Below, one piece after another: positions 23,495-33,634 of a stretch of 64,000 nt of DNA. The stretch spans positions 349,133-413,132 of the forward strand of contig NW_008246112.1 of NCBI RefSeq assembly GCF_000281045.1, given 5' to 3'. The notes beneath the pieces were generated by a model that had not been told where the DNA came from, did no database searches, and was given only the letters and a program-made list of their open reading frames with translations. A program made the translations under genes and the position numbers. The stretch is from Saprolegnia diclina VS20 (lineage: Eukaryota > Oomycota > Saprolegniomycetes > Saprolegniales > Saprolegniaceae). Positions within the stretch are counted from its first letter, which is position 1, and each line of letters begins with the position of its first letter.

Positions 23495-25092
23495 TCATTC
23501 ATTTGGTGTTTGCATCGGAGCCGGCGGTGCCAGAGAAGACGGCGCCAGCAGCTGCCGCATCTTGGCCACCAAACGCGCCTCGAGGTCGGACGGCGACGCC
23601 ACCGCAAAGAGAAAGCCACCAGGCGCAAAGTGCGCTGCGTCCAAGTGCACGTGGCTCGTGGACGCTTGCACCATGGCCGTGACCGCCGTCGCGATCAAGG
23701 GCACATATTCCGTGTACGCGCGATGGCCGCGGAGGAGCGAGAGTGGCGTCAGGCGATGTGGGTGCAGCGCCTGCAGCTTCTCCAGCCCGGCCACAAGCAC
23801 GCGGTCAATACCGTCTTCGTACGTTCGATCCAAGCTCGTCTTTGTAAGCGAGCAATACTTGAGTGCGGTCGTCGCCACGTCAACGACAAGAACGAGCTCG
23901 AAAGCAACGTCGTCTTCAGCGTCGAGACCCGGTCGCGTCAGCACGAAAGCCCGGCCACGAAGCGCGCACTTGAACCCGAGCGGCTTCCAGAGGCTGCTGC
24001 GCAAGATGACACTCGAGATTGCGCACTGGCTCAGGTCGCCGTCGTCGAGGAGAGGTACGTGGTTGCCATACCGGTACACATGCAGCGGCATCCCTTCATC
24101 CGACGCCGACGCAGACACCAAAGGGCGGACGTGCGCCAAAACGTTGATGCACACGTCACCAATAGTGTCCTCGACGTGGACAATACCGTCATAGGCGCTG
24201 CCCACGTCGCACAAGAATCGGTCGATCGGGTCCAGCGGCGTTGGCACGTGCTGCAAGTGCACAGGTTGCCCGAGGTCGCTCGACACGACAACGTCGACTG
24301 CGAGATCGCTTGCTATCGAGTACCGAAGCGCGGAAAAGTACGGCGAGAGCACGCGCATCGCATCGTCCAAGGCCGCGGGATCGGGCAGCGGCAGGTGCAG
24401 CCGGACTTCGGTGCCGGAAAAGGCTTCGTGGGCCTCCGAGATGGCAAACTGTTTGGTCTCGGCAAGGACCGCGCTAACCGAGCTTGCGATGAAGATGCGA
24501 TAGCAGGAAAGAGACATCGTGTCTACCTCGCGTTTGAGGCCGCCGTGTCAATGTAGAGCTTGGTCGAGTGAATCTCGCGCGAGTGGAGCGTCGTCGTGAC
24601 CTGGAGGCCGCCATGCGATGCGGCGACGTGCTCCTGGGAGTAGAGGAGAGCAGCCTTGAGGCCCAGCCCTATCAAGCACAGGCAGGATCGTACGCATGCT
24701 GGGTGGAGACGACGTTCGACGAACCAAACTTGCCAATCTGGCCGACGCCCTTGGTCGTGGCAAAGACGCCGCCGCAGAGCTGCGCGATGTGGTTCACGTG
24801 CATGCCCGTGCCTACATCATAGTCTCGTATCCATACCAACAAGAGCGTGTACCGTTGTCGGTGCAGACGACTTCGAGGTAGTCGCCGTTCCGGCGCAGGT
24901 GGAGCCGGATCATCCCGTTGTCCCCGACCGCGTCGAGCGCTGTGGGCCATGAGCTGTGGCCGCATACACATGGCAGGTACCATTCTCGAAGAGCTCCTTG
25001 ACCGTCTGGACGAGCGCTGCCCGCGGACTCCCAAAGCCGAGGACCTCGAGGTGGTCATGGACGAACTGCGCTGGCGCCGGCTGCCGGATCAT
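23495..25092 (-). CDS. TOP6B: topoisomerase VI subunit B-like GHKL ATPase
   Basis: ATPase subunit of a type IIB topoisomerase or of a meiotic SPO11 partner (TOPOVIBL/MTOPVIB type). Exons 25092-24981, 24939-24853, 24811-24725, 24668-24527, 24482-23495; introns 41, 41, 56 and 44 nt; 471 residues. The Bergerat fold is intact: N box KELFENALDA, G1 box CTDNGTGM, G2 box GQIGKFGLGLKAALLYSQ and the later SGTEVRLHL. A transducer domain follows, with YRYGNHVPLLDDG, equivalent to the RYANRxPLL motif that carries the switch region in TOP6B. Length is near plant MTOPVIB (about 490) and shorter than plant TOP6B. No subunit A gene is in the window. Divergent from the DUF89 gene. Confidence 0.88.
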
Positions 25093-25404
25093 GCGATCTT
25101 GTTGCAATCCCGGACGGTTTCCGGAGTTCAATGGGCATTACGTATTTGTATGGCATACTATATTCTTGTTAATTTACGGGCTCCGTCCAGCCCAGCTCAG
25201 GCTCACCTCGGCGACGCATGGCGCGACCCAGAGCGGGTGCAGATGGCGCTGGAGTCGAGGGTACCCTGAGCTTACTGGTTGTTGTAGCATCACCGTGCAC
25301 CCCAGAGGCTTCCAAGGAACTCCGCGGCCCGCCCAGCCTTGTCCGGATACGCTGGAATGCAGCATCCGCATACGTGGCCAGTATCGAATCCTCGACCAAA
25401 GACG
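25093..25404. promoter_or_regulatory. short bidirectional promoter region
   Basis: 312 bp between the ATG of the TOP6B-like gene (minus) and the ATG of the ARMT1-like gene (plus). Both start regions must share regulatory DNA here. No TATA box or oomycete initiator match was seen with confidence. Confidence 0.5.
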
Positions 25405-26828
25405 ATGGCGACGACAGCGTTCCTCGAGAAGCTCCATGCGCAAGCGCTCATCTACACGGACGGCAGCGTCCCGTTCGCCAAGGCGGCCATGGCCTCGCGC
25501 ATCCCGAAGCTGCTGCACGAGATCGCTGACCAGAACGCGGCCAAGAAGAGCCTCTCGGAGGCCCACTGCGCCAAGCTCCGAGCGTTCGCCGACGACGTGG
25601 CGGCCAACAAGCCGATCCCGGCGCTGAGCAACCCGGCCATTGACCCGACATGGCACGCAGACTACGAGCGCCTCGGCGCTGGCAAGACGTGGCATGACGC
25701 GGCGTGGTTCTTTGCCGAGGCGTACCTCTTCCGCCTCGTGCTCGACGTCACGGGCTACGACGAGCATGGTGTCGACCCGTTCCACTGCCAGTACGTCGCG
25801 CAACTCTATCCAGCTCGCGGTGCGAACAACATGCGATAGGAAGATGCACGAGCTCGACGACGCGACGCCGTGGCGGCTCCTTGAAACGGCCGCCGCGCTC
25901 GACGCCTCGGACTTGCCGACGCGCGAGAAGCTCGGCGACCTTATGAAGCTCAGCTTGTGGGGCAACAAGGCCGATGGCGCGTACAAGGAGGTCAAGGACA
26001 CGATCAGCGGCGCGCATGCCAACTTGGCCGTCGATGACCAGTACCTCTTGACCAACCACTGCGAGCAGGTGCGCCTCCGCAAATCGTTCGTCATGCCCAT
26101 GCATGTGCTAGGTCATTCAGCACCTCGAGTCGTTCCATGGCACGACGACAGTGCACTTTATCAACGACAACTGCGGGACTGAGATTCTCTTGGACTTGGC
26201 GCTTGTCGACCACCTCCTCACCCATGTATGTATTCCTTTGGCGCGACCAGGCCACCTGATCTGATTGCTGTAGAAATGGTGCACTTCCATCGTGCTGCAC
26301 GTCAAGGGCGCGCCGACGTACGTCTCGGACGCGACCGCCAACGACATTGTCGAGACAGTCCGCTTGATGGGCGATGCGTCGCGGACGCCGTCGGTCCGTG
26401 CTCTCGCCTCGCGCCTCCAGGCGTTCCTTGATCGTGCGTTCCATGCTCCTTCTCCTTGCCTCGTGTAAACGATGATGGGTGTAGAGGGCGTCTTGAAGCC
26501 GGTTGGCGACCTTCTTTGGAACCAGTACCGGTTTTACTTTGAGCTGCCACCCCATGTGACGAACGCGCTGGCGACCGCCGGGCTTGTCTTCCTCAAGGGT
26601 GACGCCAACTACCGCCGTCTCCTCGGCGACCGTCTCTGGCCCGCGACCACGCTCATTTCGGAGGCCGTCCCGTACTTTCCCGCTCCGTTTGTTGCACTGC
26701 GCACGATGAAGTCGGACCCGATCGTGGGCATTCTGCCCGCGCAAGAAGCGGCGCTTGAGGCCGAGGACCCGCTCTGGCGCATCAACGGCAAGCGCGGTGT
26801 CATCCAAAGCGTCCTCCGTCGTACCTAG
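25405..26828 (+). CDS. ARMT1: ARMT1/DUF89 damage-control metal-dependent phosphatase
   Basis: DUF89 family, subfamily III: metal-dependent phosphatases acting on damaged or excess sugar phosphates; human ARMT1 was also reported as a carboxyl methyltransferase. Exons 25405-25790, 25840-26068, 26112-26225, 26274-26433, 26485-26828; introns 49, 43, 48 and 51 nt; 410 residues. The metal site region is FINDNCGTEILLDLALVDHL, followed by LHVKGAPTYVSDATANDI and LVFLKGDANYRRLLGD, which carry the conserved Asp, Asn and Lys residues. The N-terminal helical domain (MASRIPKLLHEI) is also typical. Nothing is missing relative to the family. Confidence 0.93.
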
Positions 26829-27041
26829 TACCTCGAATATGAGCCGAAACATCGATAGAGCGTCCCCATGAGATTTTAAACTCCTTCCGCCAGTCGCCAG
26901 CTCGCCCCACATTCCATGACCTTAGCCGCCTTTGGGGTCTGCAAGACAAGAGCGTATACGTCCAAAGGCCAAGGAGTCTGCTAGTCGTCATCGTGGGGGC
27001 GGAATGAAGCCAAGTTTTGCTTCGATTTGTCAGTGACAACG

Positions 27042-27680
27042 CTAGAGTAGATTGACGCGATCGGGCCTAGTCGCGTCGAGCCGCTGCATGCGTTTGAGGT
27101 ACGCAAAGGTCAGCGACACGACGAGCGTCACCAAGACGATGCTAACGACAGGAAGGACGTACACCATTGTGTTGACAGGATACGTCAAAATGAGCCAGAT
27201 CTTGAGCAGGTTTTCGACCAAAAAGATGGCGCCCCAGAGCCACGAGAGGCGGCGAAAGCGTCGGCGGACGACCGGGTCGCCCCAGTAGGCCTCGAGGCGG
27301 CGCGTGTCGGCCGTTGTCGCGCAGTAGATACGCCAGAGCACGTTCCAGCCGTCCTTGATGCATGGCCCGACAAGCAACGAGGCGGCAAATGCGAGCGAAA
27401 AGAACGAGTCTTTGAGCAGCAAGATGCGCGGATTGTTTAGCGATTCGGTGAGCCCAATGCACGCCGCCGTCGAGAGCACTTGGAGCAGCGAGAGGCAGTC
27501 GGTCTCGCGCTGCCAGACCATGCCGTAGAGGCCCTTGAGCAATGGCGGCAGCGCGGACAAGGCGATCGCGTTCACGTCCGACGTGTACTTGGCTGCAATC
27601 GCATAGATGAGGAGCGGTAAGGCGATGTTGCACGCAAAGACGGCGCGGAGGTCGGTGGCACGCCCACCGACGGTCGCCAT
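27042..27680 (-). CDS. VC0807-like polytopic membrane protein, copy 1
   Basis: Single exon, 212 residues, ATG at 27680. Several hydrophobic segments are visible, among them NIALPLLIYAIAAKYTS, a central SFFSLAFAASLLVG and a C-terminal pair (LWGAIFLVENLLKIWLIL, MVYVLPVVSIVLVTLVVSL), so about six membrane spans. The pattern N-x-x-LP-x-LIY-x-IA-x-KYTS, then V/I-x-A, LPPLLKGLY, places it in the VC0807 family of small integral membrane proteins of unknown function (related in layout to septation protein A). It is one of three paralogues in 3.2 kb and the most diverged of them. No function is assigned. Confidence 0.8.
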   Translation of the reverse strand: MATVGGRATDLRAVFACNIALPLLIYAIAAKYTSDVNAIALSALPPLLKGLYGMVWQRETDCLSLLQVLSTAACIGLTESLNNPRILLLKDSFFSLAFAASLLVGPCIKDGWNVLWRIYCATTADTRRLEAYWGDPVVRRRFRRLSWLWGAIFLVENLLKIWLILTYPVNTMVYVLPVVSIVLVTLVVSLTFAYLKRMQRLDATRPDRVNLL

Positions 27681-28027
27681 GGTAGGATCTCTTCTTTTGT
27701 CATTTTGGGCCGGAAAGTGCAATCTGAACCAAGTTCTTAGTTGCTCGTGAACGAACCAGTGAAACACTGCAGTCAATCTATCCGGGATATATCCAAGCGT
27801 TTACATGTAACTCAATATCACTCGCTTGCACGCTGCGTGCACTGGTAGATTCGGATAGATTCCTTTGGCAAGGCAGCGCTGACGACGCATCGACGAGTCC
27901 ACACGATGACAATGAGCCCAAGGACTATATCGCAGCACTGCGATCTTATTCCAGCGAATCGTTCTTGTCAACATCACTATTAGTAGTACGCTATACACAG
28001 ACGCAGCTACCGACTCAAGTCGGTTTC
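27681..28027. other. spacer between VC0807-like copies 1 and 2
   Basis: About 350 bp with no coding content. It is the 5' flank of copy 1 and the 3' flank of copy 2, in tandem on the minus strand. Confidence 0.5.
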
Positions 28028-28714
28028 TCAGACAAGTGGCGTCGTCTCGGGGCGCAAGCTGTCTTCGCGGTCCTTCATCTTGAGGTAGCAGTAGGTGCCA
28101 AAGGTGAGCGACCCGCCAAAGACCATGCCCATCAACGGCAGCACAAAGATCATGGTGCCGACGGGGTACATGAGAATGAGCGCGACCTTGGCGCTGTTTT
28201 CAAGCACGAGGATGGTGCCCCAGAGGCCGGCGAGGAGCTTGAAGCGGCGGCGAATGTGCGGTCGCGTCCACTTGAGGTCGAGAGCGTGCTTCTCCTCAAT
28301 CGACGTCTCGGAGAGGAGGCGGTAGACGCGCCAGAGAAGGTTCCACTCGTCGTTGTAGAACGCGACAAAGTACCCGAACGCAATGCAGAGCAGCAGGATC
28401 GAGTCTTTGAGTAAAATCACTTTCGGGTCTTCGAAGATTTCCATGAGCACAATGCACACAATCGTCGAGATGACTTGAAGCGACGAGAGAAAGTCGGCTT
28501 GGCCTTGCGACGAGATCTCGTAGACGCCCTTGAGGATCGGAGGAATCGAGTGCAGCACCATTGCGTTTACTTCCGACGTGTACTTGACCGCGATCGAGTA
28601 GATCAGGAGCGGCAACAAGCCGTTGAAGATGAAGACGAAGCGCATGTCCCGGCGACCATACGTCTCATCATTCGGCTTGACGTCGTTGTCCGCGATGAGC
28701 GTCTCGGCTGTCAT
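28028..28714 (-). CDS. VC0807-like polytopic membrane protein, copy 2
   Basis: Single exon, 228 residues, ATG at 28714. Shares with its neighbours the N-terminal span NGLLPLLIYSIAVKYTSEVN, the following PPILKGVYEI, the mid-protein VILLKDSILLL, the basic loop HIRRRFKLLAGLWGTILVLE and the last two spans. The loop RRRF-x-x-L-x-x-LWG is present in all three copies and is a useful family marker. Same strand as copy 1, so the pair is a tandem duplication. Unknown function; a transporter- or scramblase-like role is conceivable but unsupported. Confidence 0.82.
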   Translation of the reverse strand: MTAETLIADNDVKPNDETYGRRDMRFVFIFNGLLPLLIYSIAVKYTSEVNAMVLHSIPPILKGVYEISSQGQADFLSSLQVISTIVCIVLMEIFEDPKVILLKDSILLLCIAFGYFVAFYNDEWNLLWRVYRLLSETSIEEKHALDLKWTRPHIRRRFKLLAGLWGTILVLENSAKVALILMYPVGTMIFVLPLMGMVFGGSLTFGTYCYLKMKDREDSLRPETTPLV

Positions 28715-29501
28715 GGCTGGCCGACAATGCAAATTCCCAAGTGGCCTTTTTGAATTTGATGGGCATCGTCGTCATGGGTACACGTGGGTGCGCCCGGGGT
28801 TTGTCCCGTTTAACCCCATTGTCATGTTGGGTTAAACGCAAACCTCGGAGGACACTCACCATCCGCTCGCATCCTTGACGGCTATCACGTGTTGCACTTC
28901 AAGCTTTCGACCACGCTAGGATTCTTCAGAAGTCCCAGCTCCTTGGGCGTAGCGTGCGCCGCCCGAGATGCCACCTCGCGAGTTGGCAGTGGCAGCACCC
29001 AGCCGATCCTAATCACACCTGCGTCCATTTGTTGCTCTTCGAACGCATCGTGGGATTGCTTGCGGTACAAACCCAGTTGCATGGACAGGGAGCGGTCGCT
29101 CACAGTAGAGTGGCATCATCGATCGTGCCCAATGAGAAGGAATGCAACGACCACGTTCTAGCATTCTGTGGCGTTCAAGCTCATCCTTTTCTAATTATCT
29201 ACCCGTGGCTCCCGGGGGTATCATGATGGACCAACATGATGCTGCCGTCCTTATCCCACGGGCAAGTAAACGCATGTAAACGGGTCGTGCTGGCGCCAAA
29301 ATGTGGGAAAAACCGGCTGCGTGGGTGTTTGTCCCAATGTCCCGAAGTACATCTGGTGGGTCAAAGAAGAGTGCCGTGCCGATTACGAGAATGTTGGTCA
29401 AACACTTGCACTTGCTTTGTATGGGCATGTGCTTGCGTAAACTTGGTCGGCTGCTGAAGCGTCGCCACCTAGTACACATCCTCGCCGACGATCGCGAATC
29501 G
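28715..29501. other. divergent spacer between VC0807-like copies 2 and 3
   Basis: Holds the 5' flanks of copy 2 (minus) and copy 3 (plus). The open frame from 29301 into copy 3 has no family content before the ATG at 29502. No other gene seen. Confidence 0.5.
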
Positions 29502-30206
29502 ATGGCCAGCGCCGCTCGCTCAACCCGCCCGTCGACGCCGAGACGCGACGACGCTACTGCGACCTATGGCTCGAGCGACCTGCGCTACGTGGTGCTCTGC
29601 AATGCGCTCTTGCCCATGCTCATCTACTTCATCGCGTCGAAGTACACGTCGCAGCTGATCGCGATGGCGCTGCAGTCGCTGCCGCCGCTGGGCCGCATCG
29701 TGTATCAGATGCTCGTGCAGCGCAAGGCCGACGCGATCTCACTCGTCCAAGTGTCGGCGATCGTCGCGTGCCTCGTCCTCATGACGCTGCTCGACGACCC
29801 GCGCGTCGCACTGCTCAAGGACCCGCTCACGTTCATGTGCTTTGCCGTCGCCTTTGCGATTCCGTTGGTGCACGACCGCTTCAACCTGCTCTGGATCAAG
29901 TACCGCCTTCTGAACGAGACGTCGCCGGCGGATGCCCAGTACCTAGACGATCTCTGGTCGCTGCGCCCCGTGCGCCGGCGGTTCCGAGCGCTCTCGGCGC
30001 TCTGGGGCGTCGTCATCTTTACCGAGGACTCGCTGCGCGTCTACTTGATCTTTCACTGCTCGCTCGACCTCATGGTGTACATCTCGCCCATCATTGGCAC
30101 CTCGTGTATGTTTCTGCTCGTCGCGTATACATACCAGCACCTCCGCGCATACGCGCCGCTCAAGGACGCCTCGGACGACGAAGTGCGACCGCTCCTTCGC
30201 GCCTAA
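29502..30206 (+). CDS. VC0807-like polytopic membrane protein, copy 3
   Basis: Single exon, 234 residues, ATG at 29502 after an in-frame leader with no family likeness. Family features: LCNALLPMLIYFIASKYTSQ, LPPLGRIVYQML, VALLKDPLTFMCFAVAF, the basic loop VRRRFRALSALWGVVIF and a last span pair. It lies on the opposite strand to copies 1 and 2, so the cluster arose by an inverted as well as a tandem duplication. The acidic end (DASDDEVRPLLRA) parallels the ends of the other copies (RPDRVNLL, RPETTPLV), a shared R/P-x(3-4)-hydrophobic C-terminus. Confidence 0.82.
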   Translation: MASAARSTRPSTPRRDDATATYGSSDLRYVVLCNALLPMLIYFIASKYTSQLIAMALQSLPPLGRIVYQMLVQRKADAISLVQVSAIVACLVLMTLLDDPRVALLKDPLTFMCFAVAFAIPLVHDRFNLLWIKYRLLNETSPADAQYLDDLWSLRPVRRRFRALSALWGVVIFTEDSLRVYLIFHCSLDLMVYISPIIGTSCMFLLVAYTYQHLRAYAPLKDASDDEVRPLLRA

Positions 30207-30802
30207 GAGCTCCCTACAGTCGATAAAGAGAACTGGGCTAAGAAATCAGTGCCAGCTTCCATGCGACTCTCGATTGGGACGCTTGCACGAGTGACCTCGG
30301 TACAGCACTCGTCCCAGGTCGACATGCGGGTTTCAGGCACATGGGCGATCGTCCACCGTCATCGTGAGCAGATCGGGTCCGTCGAGTGGTCCTTCCTGCC
30401 TGGTCCACGTTGCATACGATGAGTGCATACTACTTGCCGGCCGTCGTCCTCTCCAACCCTGCTGCCGGACATGGCGTCCCGTCCTGCTTGCCCTAGCCCT
30501 TCACCGACGTGATGGATGAGTTTGGCGAGTGCTCGAGCCGTGACGAACCAGCGTCGGCAGCTTCAAAAATGTTTCGACACTATGCTGCCCGCGAAGATCT
30601 TGTCTTGCATGCAGCAAGCTGATGCCGATGACGGTGATTGTGTTCGTCTTGCGGGGCGCCTTGTGAGATGTGGCCAAGAGTACATAAACTCAAGGATACA
30701 TGGTCGGTAGACCCGAATGGCGTCGCTTGCTCAAGCAGCTACGCATGTACGACCAAGTTGAAAATACATATATTGCAGAGGTCGCTGCGCCACCCTCGCC
30801 TC
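30207..30802. other. convergent intergenic region
   Basis: 3' flanks of VC0807-like copy 3 and of the 5-phosphatase gene. Nothing recognisable. Confidence 0.5.
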
Positions 30803-33634
30803 TTATATGCCCCGCGACGTAAAGACATTACTGCGTACGGCAAAGACGATCTTGACGGGGAAGCCTTCGAGGAGCACCGGCATCGCGTTGTTGGTCAGGT
30901 TCGCCTTGTAGCGCGCTTCCGGGAGCTCGCCGTCGTTGCCGAGGTTGGCGACGCGCCGGAGCGACACGACGCAATGGCCGACGACGTTTTCGTGGCGGAC
31001 CCAGACGAGCATGTGCAGATCCTGCAAGCCGCGCTCGTGCTGGAGCTTGACGTTGAGCGAGAGGTTCGCCATGTTGGTCACGGTCGCCGTGCGCTCGCCG
31101 ATCGCCTCTGTCTGCTTGCCGCTGTCGTCTTCGCCGAGGAGCGGGGCGACGATGCGTGTCTTCTTGGGTACATGCAAATGGTTGTTCCACATGACAACCA
31201 TGTTGAAGATGGTGAGGACCGTCGTGATGGGGCCGCCCGCGTGAAGACCGTACGACGGGCCTTGCTGCCGCACGTTGGCGCGGAGGTCGACGTACGCCTC
31301 GCCAAACACGTCTTTGGCCGTAACTAGACAGTCCACGTTGATACTTTGATACGTTGATACAACCCACGTACCGAGGGCGCGTTTCGTGTGGCCTGTCGTC
31401 GACTGAACGATGGGCGGTCGCACAAACTTGAGGAGGAACGTGCAGCTGACCGGCGAGTGGTCCGAGATGTCCATGCCGATGCCGTCGTTGATGCTCTTGT
31501 AGTTGTCGATGAGTTTTGCCGGCGCAAACGGCGACTCGACCTTCTCGGCCGCCAAGTACGAGTTGCGGATCGGCGTCGAGTACACAAGGATGCGGTCGCA
31601 CCAGCCGGGCACGCGTTTCTTGACCTGGCCGCCCTTGTAGAACGGCTCCTTGTACAAGGTGCGGTACACGCGCTCCGGCCAATCGGGCATCGTCATGTCG
31701 ACGGCGCCGCGCAGCGGAAATTTCTTGTACGTTGGGAAAAAGTCGGGAAACTTCCGGGGCTCGATAAAGCCCTCAAAGATGCCGTGCTTGCGGTCGTTGA
31801 GGAGCCCGTCGCCGCGCTCGTGGAGCTCGTCAATCTTGTTGGCCGACAAGAGGCGAAGCACGTCGGACGCGTCCATGTTGACGATGCGGTAGTTGAGGTC
31901 GCCCATCCAGACAACGTGGTGAAACTGCTCGGTCAAGTCGAAGGACGGGTGCCCCATGACCTTGCCGAGCTGCGTGTTGAGGATGCGGATCTGCTCGCGC
32001 CGGTACGTGTCGTTGCGCGCATCGAGGTGGCAGTTGACAAACACGAGCGTCGTGTACTTGAGCTTGAGCGCGATCGCCACGCCGCCCTTGGACCCGGACG
32101 CAATACTAAACTTGTGCACGCCGGCGCGGAGCAGCTGGACATCGGCGGCGACCGTCTCGGCGTAAAAGAGAGCAAGGCCTGTGAACTTGGTGCCCATAAA
32201 GGCGCCGTCGCCCCGCCCCCGCACCGCGTCAAACACTGCGTCGGCCGGACTCGTCTTGAGCGGGTACGCAAACTTGTCGTTGCGGAGCTCCTTGCGGCAG
32301 TACCGGCCGCGCGACGGGTTCGTGTTGAGGTAGCTCAGCACCGCGTGGTAGACATTTTCGCTTACACCTTCTTGGACGCCGAGCACGTACAGGTCGTAGC
32401 CGTGCGGCACAAAATGGCGCACCTACGTCGGACAATAAGGCGGTCTGTCATTGTGACAGGTGCGCACCATGCGTGACGACTGCGCTTCGTCCATGAGACC
32501 GTTCGAGTCGGCAAACGGGTCGGCGGCACCGAGGTTCCACGTGCCGACCCAGATCGAAATGTCGCCTTCTTGGCGGGTGCCGCTTGTTGGGAAGGCAAAC
32601 TTGGACGCGCCTTCAATGGACGCCTTGGGTGGCTTCTCGGCGTGGTGGCGGCGGTGCTTGGCCGGCAGCGGCGGCGAGTCGTCGTCCGACGGGCCGCGCG
32701 GGGACGTCGCGGCGTTGGCTCCATGGTGGTGATGGTGGTGGTGGCTCTTGTGGTTCTTGTACTGGCGCGATGACGTCGCCGGCGTCGGTGCGCTATTGAA
32801 TTGCCCGCCGCCCTGCGCGACGACAGGGGCAGGAAACAAGCCGCGGGGCTTGGTGTCGTGCTCGCTGTGCGTGCGAAAGTGGTCGTCGTCTTGGCGCAAG
32901 GCCGCGAGGTTCGCGCGTACGGGCGGCTGGAACGCAAATCCAGGGACGTCGTCCACGCTAAGGCTCGTGTTGCTCGCGTCGTCGTCGTCGTCCTCGTCGT
33001 CATTGTCAAAGCCCTGCGAGTGCGACTGGATGATCTGCTCTCGATCCATGTGGTCATTCGGGTCGTCGAGGTCGAGGCCAATCGAGCTGCTGTCGTCTTC
33101 CTCGACGTCGTCAAAGTTGCCAGGATACGACGCGGCCGAGGAGGGCGGTTGCGATGTTGCCGATGGCGGCGGCATGCGAATGGTGTTAGCAGGCTCTTCC
33201 GTGAAGCGGCGCTGCTGGTCGAGCTGGTCGAGCGTCGTCCAGCTGTGGCTGGGAGGGATGCCATTGGCGGGAAAAGGCATTTGGCCCGAGCCCGGCCGGC
33301 TGCGCAGCTGGCGCGACTTGTGCGAGGCCGCGGCCGCCATGGCCACGAGGTCGCTCTGGCTCGACGATGCCGGCAGCGGGCCGTTGCTCAGAGGCGCCGC
33401 GGTCATTGCGCTTTGGAAGAGGTCAGTGCCGCTGCCGCGCTTTGGCATGTACGGCGCCCGAGCCGGGCTCGTCAGCACCGAGCCACCTCCGTAGAGGTCC
33501 GTGGACGTGCTGCGCGGGTAGGCCGAGGGCTTGGACATGGGGGCGCCGACGCTGTGGAGGCGCTTGAGCGACTCGTTCTCGACCTCGAGCTGCCGCATGC
33601 GTCGCTGCATCTCGGCCACGTCCTTGGATGTCAT
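30803..33634 (-). CDS. inositol polyphosphate 5-phosphatase
   Basis: Phosphoinositide 5-phosphatase that removes the 5-phosphate from PI(4,5)P2 or PI(3,4,5)P3. Exons 33634-32468, 32422-31372, 31323-30803; introns 45 and 48 nt; 912 residues. The N-terminal third is regulatory and disordered: a short coiled coil (MQRRMRQLEVENESLKRL), Ser/Pro-rich stretches, acidic runs (DDEDDDDDAS) and seven consecutive His. The catalytic domain starts at WVGTWNLGAADPF (about 362). Its motifs are complete: FVNCHLDA, VVWMGDLNYRI, VPGWCDRILVYS and DISDHSPVSCTF. A C-terminal beta-sandwich of about 150 residues resembles the C2/ASH-like modules of OCRL and SHIP relatives. The first splice is slightly ambiguous because GTGCGC occurs at both ends of the intron. 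Confidence 0.93.

Noticed and set aside
23459-24556. 365-codon plus-strand frame opposite the TOP6B-like gene
   Set aside because: Antisense shadow; the minus-strand exons carry all GHKL motifs.
31388-32476. 362-codon plus-strand frame opposite the 5-phosphatase
   Set aside because: Antisense shadow of the catalytic exon.
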